Assembly (NCBI GenBank): GCA_039809305.1
Contig: JBDHUT010000004.1
Coordinates: 1 to 19,849, forward strand
DNA: 19,849 nt
Source: JALHNF01 sp039809305
GTDB taxonomy: Bacteria; Patescibacteriota; Minisyncoccia; Phycocordibacterales; UBA5272
Direction: 5' to 3'
Under the pieces are notes generated by a model, which made no database searches, was not told where the DNA came from, and saw nothing but the letters and a program-made list of their open reading frames with translations. The position numbers were made by a program, and so were the translations under genes. Below are positions 13,989-19,652 of this stretch, in pieces (positions within the stretch are counted from its first letter, which is position 1; the number at the start of each line of letters is the position of its first letter).

Positions 13989-15200
13989 ATGGAACAAGTC
14001 CCAAGAACTGACGCTAAAGAAAAAGAGCCTAACCTCGAAGAAAAAATCTCACAACTACGTCGTGAGATTTGTGAAATAGCCCGAGTATCCGTAAGAAGTC
14101 TTTTTGAAAAAAGAGGTCTCCATCCACTGAATCCACACAATGGTGAATTAGAGTTTTCAAAAAAAATGAGATTTGGAGTCGCTGGAACATCAAGTGTGTT
14201 CGAGGATAAGGTGCAGATTGGTGAGGACGAAGACGTTTCTTTGCACACTTATACTCACGAAATGATCCATGGTCACACCAACACATACAATCATCCAAAC
14301 AAAAGAATTTTTAAATCAGGTATTGTTTCCAGTTGGGAAAAAGAAGGGGATTCGGGCATTTATTTTTTAGCATTGAATGAGGCTTTAACTGAGCTTTTGA
14401 CAGATGAAGCTCTAGAGGGGGCTCCAATCGCTAGGTATGTTGAGTTGAGACAACAATTACTTGAGGTAAAAAAAGAATGGTTACCATTGCAATTTGAAAC
14501 AGAACAAGTTCAATGTTATTTGAATATTGATCGTGTCATTGAGGAAATGAAAGCCATCCCTTCGACAATATCGGAATCAGATGAAGATTATGAAAAATGG
14601 GTTGAGGATCAAATAGAATGTGCCAAACTTATAAAAGAAAATGGTTTAGATTTTGAATTGCCAACTTCGAGAGAAGCTTTTATATCTGAATCTTGGAGAC
14701 GGATCAATGAAGCAAAAGAAGCAAATATTAGATGTATTACTACAAGCTTAGAATGGATTGAAGCTGTGAAAAAATCAATGGAGAGTAGACTTGAGCTTAT
14801 AGAGCTTGAACTAAAGAAGAAGTTTTCACTAGAAAAAACATATATTTTAGAAAGGGAATTGACGCAAGTTCTTATTGATAAAATAGCGGAACTTACGAAT
14901 GAGACATCTGAAGTGGTTCTTGAAAAGATGAAAACCGCGTATTTAGAGGGTAATACTTTGTACTTTAGGGTGATAGGCAAAGTATTGGGTAAAGATATTT
15001 TGGAAATAGTCGCAAAGTTAGGAGATGAGGTTTTTGAACCTAGTGAATCAGATATAGAAGAAGCGAATAAAGAGTATGGCGAAAGTAAAGACGTGGTTGT
15101 TAAGGGGATGTTGGTGGAAGCTATGGCAAAAGAACTCGCAAAAGAACGTTTTTATAAAAACCTTATCAAGGTAATAAAATCAACAGAAGGAGTACAGTAA
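13989..15200 (+). CDS. Predicted zinc metalloprotease (gluzincin-like)
   Basis: The product is 403 residues with no signal peptide or membrane helix. The zinc site is HEMIH (90-94) within YTHEMIHGHTN, and the likely third ligand is E131 in NEALTELLTDE, 36 residues later. This is the HExxH...NExxTE layout of gluzincin-type enzymes. The catalytic part occupies about 40-150. The rest (150-400) is highly charged and helical, probably a long coiled coil. The exact family is not recognised. It is AT-rich, like native genes, and lies alone between boundary copies B and C. With the start at 13989, a -10 box sits just upstream. It could be a cytosolic protease or be exported by an unknown route. Confidence 0.72.
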   Translation: MEQVPRTDAKEKEPNLEEKISQLRREICEIARVSVRSLFEKRGLHPLNPHNGELEFSKKMRFGVAGTSSVFEDKVQIGEDEDVSLHTYTHEMIHGHTNTYNHPNKRIFKSGIVSSWEKEGDSGIYFLALNEALTELLTDEALEGAPIARYVELRQQLLEVKKEWLPLQFETEQVQCYLNIDRVIEEMKAIPSTISESDEDYEKWVEDQIECAKLIKENGLDFELPTSREAFISESWRRINEAKEANIRCITTSLEWIEAVKKSMESRLELIELELKKKFSLEKTYILERELTQVLIDKIAELTNETSEVVLEKMKTAYLEGNTLYFRVIGKVLGKDILEIVAKLGDEVFEPSESDIEEANKEYGESKDVVVKGMLVEAMAKELAKERFYKNLIKVIKSTEGVQ

Positions 15201-15301
15201 TAAAAGTTTTGGGTTAAGATTGTACATTACATCGTCAGTTTTATTTCGAATTTTTAGGCGGTTTTTTCTTTTTATACAACTCCATCTTTTAATATCTCCA
15301 A

Positions 15302-15386
15302 TCGAACATCCTCCCACATACGGAGCAAACAAAAACACTCTTAAACTTTAAGGGTGTTTTAAATTTAAGATAGAACGAGTTCGAAC
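15302..15386 (+). repeat. Cassette-boundary element, copy C
   Basis: The element has left arm TCGAACATCCTCCCACATA, CGGAGC at +19, a 14-bp hairpin (15332-15345 with 15347-15360, one T.G wobble) and right end GTTCGAAC at 15379-15386. Similarity to copy B extends upstream to about 15268 (TTTTTATACAAC, then TATCTCCA). The hairpin also acts as a plausible terminator. The 100 bases between the metalloprotease stop and this element hold nothing else I can support. Confidence 0.75.
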
Positions 15387-15419
15387 TTAAATATACTTCT
15401 TATTCTCACATTTACGCTC

Positions 15420-15572
15420 ATGATTGATGAAACATCGCCGGCACGACAGATTGTGTTTACGTTTGTTTTACCCATTGTCTTACTTACTGCAACACTTATT
15501 CGTATTTGTTACAAGTTTGGTGAAAAACCAAAGTGGCAGTGGGGAGAGTTAAAGAAGAAAGAATTGAAATAA
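15420..15572 (+). CDS. Small 50-residue single-span membrane protein
   Basis: The ATG at 15420 opens a 50-codon frame. The N-terminus is MIDETSPARQ, followed by one hydrophobic span (about 11-30) and a basic tail ending KKKELK. The pattern, with the positive tail after the span, is that of a genuine small membrane protein with N-out, C-in topology. There is no SD; a possible -10 (TATACT, 15392-15397) lies 22 nt upstream. It starts 33 bp after boundary copy C. No family is recognised. Confidence 0.5.
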   Translation: MIDETSPARQIVFTFVLPIVLLTATLIRICYKFGEKPKWQWGELKKKELK

Positions 15573-15598
15573 TGCACTCTTTAAGCTACATTGTATTT

Positions 15599-16264
15599 AT
15601 GAAAATAAAAAATCTCATCGGTATTATTATTGGACTTGTTGCTATTTTTTCATCTTGGTATTTCATACAACATAAAGAAATAATCGTTGCACCTGGTTGT
15701 GACCAGTCTGCAACTGCGACACCTTGCTCAGAAATTCCATATCTCTCAACATCTTCATCAACCGAACCAGTTTTAACCACTGATCAATTTAACTTTGGGG
15801 AACTTAGTAATACATATTAAGACGAGCAATTTGGATTCTCATTTCAGTATCCAAATGAGTTATTGCTTACTGAACGTGGACAAGGTTGTTCATACTTTGC
15901 AACTAGTCCTGATGCAAAATCAGCTTTTTGGTCAATTCTAACGCCGGATTGTAGTCCGTATGCAAAATTATCTTCACTTGAAGATTACAATAAAGATTTT
16001 TTTGAGTATGGCATAGAAGACACCCGATTGGACTTCAGTATTATTTCTAGTGAAAGTTTCAAAACTAAATCTGGAATCAGAGGTCTCTATCAAATTTTTG
16101 CAATCAAGTCTTCTGACACTCTATTGAGTCACGTTCGTAAACAATATGTTTTTGAAATTCCAAAAAGAGGATTTTTAATTCTTCTCCGTTCTTTCGAAGA
16201 TCAAGAAAGTAAATATTATACAAACATTGAAAAGTCAGTTATTGAAACTGTGATGGTGAAATAA
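15599..16264 (+). pseudogene. Membrane-anchored surface protein interrupted by an in-frame TAA
   Basis: Codons 1-73 from ATG 15599 give a membrane anchor (about 5-24, IIIGLVAIFSSWYFIQ) and a Thr/Ser-rich linker ending FNFGELSNTY, followed by TAA at 15818-15820. The same frame then continues without a break for 147 codons to 16264, starting DEQFGFSFQYPNELLLTERG. The sequence NTY-stop-DEQFGFSFQYP matches the usual 'Y-x-DExxGFSFxYP' opening of a beta-sandwich domain seen in many anchored surface proteins, so the stop falls inside a conserved motif. A single A-to-T change in an AAA or AAG Lys codon would produce it. A TTG at 15863 could start a fragment but has no SD. A sequencing error or readthrough cannot be excluded. 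Confidence 0.75.
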
Positions 16265-16294
16265 AAAATCGGCGGAGCTCCTTGCTCCGCCGAT
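16262..16294 (-). terminator. Terminator of the M23 peptidase gene
   Basis: A perfect 11-bp stem, ATCGGCGGAGC (16268-16278) with GCTCCGCCGAT (16284-16294), is followed on the minus strand by six T. It begins 5 bp after the stop codon at 16300. There is no T-run on the plus strand. Confidence 0.88.
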
Positions 16295-16299
16295 GCGCA

Positions 16300-17538
16300 T
16301 CAGTATGCGCGGTTTGATGAATGGTAGTAACGCACTCGACTTGTTGGCACACCACTGCTATTGACTGCACATTCCGTCTGGAAGCTCTTGAGAAGCCATC
16401 CATCCATTACAACTTGAGTGAGTGCAGACAACGATGAAGAGGCGCTCCCATTCTGACACACACCGAAATGTAAATGGGTCGCTGTGCTTGTTGGTGTACC
16501 GTTTGCCAACTGTCCGGTCGTACCCATGATTCCGATCTGATCACCTTGTGCGACTGTGTCCCCAACTGAGAGCAGGGTGCCATTGCTTCTGCGTGGCCTG
16601 TCTTTCAGGTGGAGATACTTTGTAGTGTAACCGCTGGTGGTGCTCGAACTTCCACTGTGATTCAGAACAATATGGTAGCCATTTGGCACATATGGGCTGG
16701 TCTCAGCATAAGCAACGATACCATTTGCTGCAGCGATGATCGGAATATCTCCGGAATAAGAACCACCAGTATCCTTTTGGTTTGACGGTGAAAAATCAAG
16801 AGAGAAGTAACTGTTCCCCTGATGAGCAACATCTGGCCATGGCGACTCACCCTTGCACTCGTAGCCTCCAGCTTCGTTGGTCAGAAGCCAAGATGCTGCA
16901 CCTGGTAAAGGCATCTTGAGCTCAAGTGTTGGAGTGAAGTCAAACTGTAGAATTGGACGCAATCCATCGCTTGTATACCGTGAGCTACGGATGGCAACAA
17001 AGTTGTTGTTATTGCTTTGGGGATTGATCAGTATGCCGTACTTTCCCCAAGCGCCACTCTGCCAGTTTTGATACCAAGAGGTAATGTTCCAGCCTGCCCA
17101 GCCGCCCGATGTTGGCGGATTGAACATTCCAGTACACCCAAGAACGGAAGGTTGAGAGCCCCAGGCTACCGTGGTGTTCCAAGAGCTATTTGGGATGCAA
17201 AACTGGAACGGTGTCGGTGTACCTCCGGCTGTGTAAAACTGGAACCACAAATTCACTGTTGTTGGATTCTGTGGGAGTCCAACCAAATCCCAGTTCAGGT
17301 AACTGCGGTACACATCGCCCCAGCCTCCAGCTTGCAACTTGTCGTCCCGGACAAGTGTCGTGTTGAAAGAGTTGTTGAGCCAACCGTCCCAGACATGAAC
17401 CTTGTCCAAATCTTGAGGCAAACTCGACCCATCCATTTTTTTGAGAGGGTATGGAGTCGGTTGATACCATACAGTTGCTGCATGCACCTGTGAACACGTA
17501 AGCAAAAACAAAATCAGTACTACTTTGAGTGTCCTCAT
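16300..17538 (-). CDS. Secreted DNRLRE domain + M23 (LytM) metallopeptidase
   Basis: The product is 412 residues. A signal peptide (MRTLKVVLILFLLTCSQVHA) should be cleaved near residue 20. Residues about 55-205 match the DNRLRE/TGF-propeptide-like fold: SYLNWDL, TTVAWGSQPS, WNITSWYQNW, then RPILQFDF. Residues about 205-410 form an M23 peptidase with zinc ligands H239 and D248 (HQGNSYFSLDFS), H310 (KYLHL) and H355-x-H357 (THLHFGV). M23 enzymes cut peptidoglycan cross-bridges, so this may act on the cell's own or another bacterium's wall. The ATG at 17538 is chosen over 17589 because it opens a clean signal peptide and has AAGGAG upstream. It is the only minus-strand gene in the accessory region and is GC-richer than native genes. 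Confidence 0.85.
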   Translation of the reverse strand: MRTLKVVLILFLLTCSQVHAATVWYQPTPYPLKKMDGSSLPQDLDKVHVWDGWLNNSFNTTLVRDDKLQAGGWGDVYRSYLNWDLVGLPQNPTTVNLWFQFYTAGGTPTPFQFCIPNSSWNTTVAWGSQPSVLGCTGMFNPPTSGGWAGWNITSWYQNWQSGAWGKYGILINPQSNNNNFVAIRSSRYTSDGLRPILQFDFTPTLELKMPLPGAASWLLTNEAGGYECKGESPWPDVAHQGNSYFSLDFSPSNQKDTGGSYSGDIPIIAAANGIVAYAETSPYVPNGYHIVLNHSGSSSTTSGYTTKYLHLKDRPRRSNGTLLSVGDTVAQGDQIGIMGTTGQLANGTPTSTATHLHFGVCQNGSASSSLSALTQVVMDGWLLKSFQTECAVNSSGVPTSRVRYYHSSNRAY

Positions 17539-17646
17539 CGGACTTCTCCTTGGTTGTGGTGAACAATATGCGCGTTGTGCGCAGGTCATTTATATCATAA
17601 TTATTTCTTTTTTCGAAAATAGTTCTTATTGGTTTAATATTTCCTC

Positions 17647-17729
17647 TCGAACATCCTCCCATATACGGAGCCAGCAAAAGTATCCATCTAAATATGGATA
17701 CTTTTTAGTTTGAGAGGGTGGGTGTGAAC
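17647..17729 (+). repeat. Cassette-boundary element, copy D (hairpin replaced)
   Basis: The element has left arm TCGAACATCCTCCCATATA, CGGAGC at +19, then a different but perfect 12-bp hairpin AAAAGTATCCAT (17676-17687) with ATGGATACTTTT (17694-17705), and right end GTGTGAAC (17722-17729). The outer arms also pair: ACATCCTCCC with GGGTGGGTGT, nine of ten positions counting one wobble. Total length is 83 bp. The hairpin with T-run can act as a terminator. Confidence 0.72.
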
Positions 17730-17737
17730 TTGATGCA

Positions 17738-17765
17738 TTGACATTATTGTATTATATAGTATACT
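17738..17765 (+). promoter_or_regulatory. Promoter of the 17797 gene
   Basis: TTGACA (17738-17743) and TATACT (17760-17765) are separated by 16 bp and start 8 bp after boundary copy D. The SD AGAGGTGAT precedes the ATG at 17797. Confidence 0.65.
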
Positions 17766-17782
17766 GTACTCGGTTTTGTACA
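17765..17782 (+). promoter_or_regulatory. Inverted repeat TGTAC-N8-GTACA, possible operator
   Basis: The arms TGTAC (17765-17769) and GTACA (17778-17782) are perfect. They lie immediately downstream of the -10 box, over the expected start of transcription, where a repressor would act. It is short, so chance is possible. Confidence 0.35.
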
Positions 17783-17796
17783 CACAGAGGTGATAC

Positions 17797-18261
17797 ATGA
17801 ACAAGCCATTGACGTTGAATGCGCCTGGTTTCGATACTGAGCTCAGCGGGCTCGCAGATCAGGGTGTTCTCCCGCAAGATCTCACTGATTTCTTGAAGAG
17901 CATCGTTTTTGCCCATGTTACTCATGGGCAGCTAGTCAAGACGGAGTCGGATGTGATCAAACTTGTCAGGGAGCATCTCTTGGACGGTATCATCATATTC
18001 ACTTCCACCGGGAAAGATGAGGGTCACTACGATATCGGAGTCTATGTTCCGGATGGAAGTAGCGGAAGGGAAACTCGGTCGTTCTTCTATCTGATCCCAC
18101 GTCGGTCTGGTATGAAGTTGAAATACCTGACGGACTTGCCCAAGACAGATAGCTGTGACGTCGTGCGTACGGATGAACTCATCACTCAGGCAATCAGAGG
18201 CTTCTTTGAACCTCTCGTCAGTTTCTGGCGATGGACAAGGAAAAGTCTTCGGCGGCAGTAG
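17797..18261 (+). CDS. Unknown 154-residue cassette protein
   Basis: No family is recognised. The N-terminal half is helical (PQDLTDFLKSIVFAHVTHGQ, then SDVIKLVREHLLDG). The middle alternates like beta strands (GIIIFTSTGKDEGHYDIGVY, about 64-83) and the C-terminus is aromatic and basic (FEPLVSFWRWTRKSLRRQ). There is no signal peptide. Clear promoter, SD and double-hairpin terminator signals surround it, and it is GC-richer than the DedA-like gene that follows. The terminator is a sister of the one after the zinc-ribbon gene. Confidence 0.7.
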   Translation: MNKPLTLNAPGFDTELSGLADQGVLPQDLTDFLKSIVFAHVTHGQLVKTESDVIKLVREHLLDGIIIFTSTGKDEGHYDIGVYVPDGSSGRETRSFFYLIPRRSGMKLKYLTDLPKTDSCDVVRTDELITQAIRGFFEPLVSFWRWTRKSLRRQ

Positions 18262-18270
18262 CTTGTATTC

Positions 18271-18336
18271 GGGAGAGCGGCCAGATGCCGCTCTCCCAAC
18301 GAAATTCCGAACACAATGTGTGTCTCGGGATTTTTT
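18271..18336 (+). terminator. Double-hairpin terminator, copy 2
   Basis: The first hairpin is GGGAGAGCGG/CCGCTCTCCC (18271-18297), a perfect 10-bp stem with a 7-nt loop. The second is CCGA-ACACA, loop ATG, TGTGT-c-TCGG (18307-18328), then GGA-type spacing and six T. Compared with copy 1, the first stem has changed on both arms while staying paired. Confidence 0.85.
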
Positions 18337-18368
18337 CTTTTTACTCAAGCTAGTGAATGGATTGAATG

Positions 18369-18374
18369 TATAAT
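18369..18374 (+). promoter_or_regulatory. Consensus -10 box before the DedA-like gene
   Basis: A perfect TATAAT ends 6 nt before the ATG at 18381, so the mRNA would be leaderless from that ATG. No good -35 match is found at 16-18 bp. The upstream in-frame ATG at 18366 overlaps this box and is therefore disfavoured. Confidence 0.5.
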
Positions 18375-18380
18375 TCAAGT

Positions 18381-19082
18381 ATGTTAACTGAAGAGAAAAA
18401 CACTGGTAAATATTCTGGAGTAGTATGGATCCTTTCTTCACTATCTCTTGTGGCATACGCAATGCTTTCATTAACAAATCAAAACATACCCGGAGTTGAG
18501 CAATTGGTTAAATATCTTTCTACAATAGATAATACCCATATTTATGTTGCTGCTTTTCTTTCTATACTTATCGAGGGACTTTATGTAATTGGTAGTTTCT
18601 TCCCAGGTTCTTCGCTAGTTGTTCTTATCTCTATAATCTCTCAGATTAGCGGTATTGCCACTTTTCTTATAACTATTCTTGTAATTTTCTTTGGGTGGTG
18701 TATCGCAGGAGTAATAAATATTTTATTTGCAAAACTCTATGGAGTAAAGATCCTGGGGAGATCAAATAATGCGTCTTACACAGTAAAAGGTCGGATTTTA
18801 ATGACATGGTTTCCGTCATTTCGTGCAAATTATGAGGTCGCTCAGGTCTTGGAGGGGGGAGATCCATACAAAGTATTCTGGTCTTCTGTCAGGGTGAAAT
18901 TCTTAGTTAGTATATTTATGCTTGGATGTATGACGTTAGTACCATTTTTTGTTGATATCAATACAGTTACTAACAAAGAGGGTTCTTTTTCTATATTCCT
19001 TATTGCTGCAGTAAGTTTTATTGTTGGTGTAGTTAAAATACGAAAGTATATTCAGTCAAAAAGATTGGTAAATCATGTATAA
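18381..19082 (+). CDS. DedA/VTT-like integral membrane protein
   Basis: The product is 233 residues with about five or six membrane helices (about 15-33, 54-72, 76-112, 172-192, 203-222). The stretch ILIEGLYVIGSFFPGSSLVV resembles the re-entrant 'E...FPG' motif of DedA/SNARE-associated (VTT domain) proteins, which act in lipid flipping. The later helices contain GGDPYKVFWSSVRVKF, comparable with the family's second half. Similarity is partial and some signature residues (the RxxPxxR type) are not clear, so an unrelated multi-span protein is possible. It is AT-rich and lies between the double terminator and boundary copy E. Confidence 0.6.
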   Translation: MLTEEKNTGKYSGVVWILSSLSLVAYAMLSLTNQNIPGVEQLVKYLSTIDNTHIYVAAFLSILIEGLYVIGSFFPGSSLVVLISIISQISGIATFLITILVIFFGWCIAGVINILFAKLYGVKILGRSNNASYTVKGRILMTWFPSFRANYEVAQVLEGGDPYKVFWSSVRVKFLVSIFMLGCMTLVPFFVDINTVTNKEGSFSIFLIAAVSFIVGVVKIRKYIQSKRLVNHV

Positions 19083-19120
19083 CCAAAATTATCTTATTTC
19101 CTATCTTTTAATATCTGCAT

Positions 19121-19206
19121 TCGAACATCCTCCCACATACGGAGCACTTGCAAAAAACCTTTAAACTTTAGGGGTGTTTTAAATTTAAGATAGAAAAAGT
19201 TCGAAC
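19121..19206 (+). repeat. Cassette-boundary element, copy E
   Basis: The element has left arm TCGAACATCCTCCCACATA, CGGAGC at +19, a hairpin of the same type as copies A and C (ACCTTTAAA region with TTTAGGGGTGTTTT, less perfect), AAATTTAAGATAG, and right end GTTCGAAC (19199-19206). Upstream TTTTAATATCTGCA matches copy C. Similarity to copy A continues beyond the right end through promoter and leader to the ATG at 19278. Confidence 0.75.
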
Positions 19207-19213
19207 ATAATTT

Positions 19214-19242
19214 TTGACAGTCAATATTTTTTGCGGTACGAA
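19214..19242 (+). promoter_or_regulatory. Conserved cassette promoter, copy 3
   Basis: TTGACA (19214-19219), a 17-bp spacer and TACGAA (19237-19242) are followed by TTACAATACACAAACCTAAA, nearly identical to copy 1. A run of seven G (19265-19271) replaces the GGGAGGG SD of copy 1 just before GTGTGACATG. Confidence 0.65.
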
Positions 19243-19277
19243 TTACAATACACAAACCTAAATAGGGGGGGTGTGAC

Positions 19278-19562
19278 ATGGTTGCTGCCATTCGTGAAGG
19301 TATTCCTGCTGGGATGTTTCGGGTTGTTGGTTGTGATCTGTTTGACGGCTCTGATTATCTAGTGAAGGATTGTGACACCAGAGACGAAGCGTTTTGGATC
19401 GCCGATGACCATAACCGGGCCCGTTCAGGCGGAATGTCTGATACGTACTATGTGTACGACAGCCAGGGAAATTGTATACGTGACGAGACAGCTGTCAAAG
19501 GTGTTGAAATCGTCAGTCGGCACCAGTCTTGTTACATGGCGCTGTTGAAGTCAGCCACATAA
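19278..19562 (+). CDS. Unknown 94-residue cassette protein
   Basis: No named family is recognised. The compact domain FRVVGCDLFDGSDYLVKDCD, then TRDEAFWIADDHNRARSG, then DTYYVYDSQGNCI reads as strand-helix-strand, like small standalone domains that track a 'value, then Asp/Glu helix, then YYVYD' pattern. It is soluble with no signal peptide. The leader, promoter and start context are those of the unrelated gene at 11739, so regulation is probably shared. It follows boundary copy E and has its own terminator. Confidence 0.7.
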   Translation: MVAAIREGIPAGMFRVVGCDLFDGSDYLVKDCDTRDEAFWIADDHNRARSGGMSDTYYVYDSQGNCIRDETAVKGVEIVSRHQSCYMALLKSAT

Positions 19563-19566
19563 ACCT

Positions 19567-19600
19567 GCCGAAGCAGAAGCTGCTTCGGCGGCTTTTGTTT
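19567..19600 (+). terminator. Terminator after the 19278 gene
   Basis: GCCGAAGCAG (19567-19576) pairs perfectly with CTGCTTCGGC (19580-19589), loop AAG, followed by the T-rich GGCTTTTGTTTT. Confidence 0.85.
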
Positions 19601-19652
19601 TAGTATAGTTTCGTGCTAGTAATTGGGTAGTTGTACAACCGAGGAGTGTGAA

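Noticed and set aside
12921..18477. Two minus-strand open frames (12921-13157 and 17932-18477) encoding a shared peptide around KSRDTHCVRNFVGR
   Set aside because: The similarity comes from reading the two copies of the conserved double-hairpin terminator backwards. No start signals are seen, and both overlap better-supported plus-strand genes.
15302..19206. Boundary repeats as additional tRNA genes
   Set aside because: Only a T-loop-like TCGAAC and an acceptor-like CGGAGC are present. The 5' T-stem, anticodon arm and D arm are missing.
11589..19206. CRISPR array
   Set aside because: The repeats are too long and 1.4-2.3 kb apart with genes between them. No short regular spacers and no cas genes were seen.
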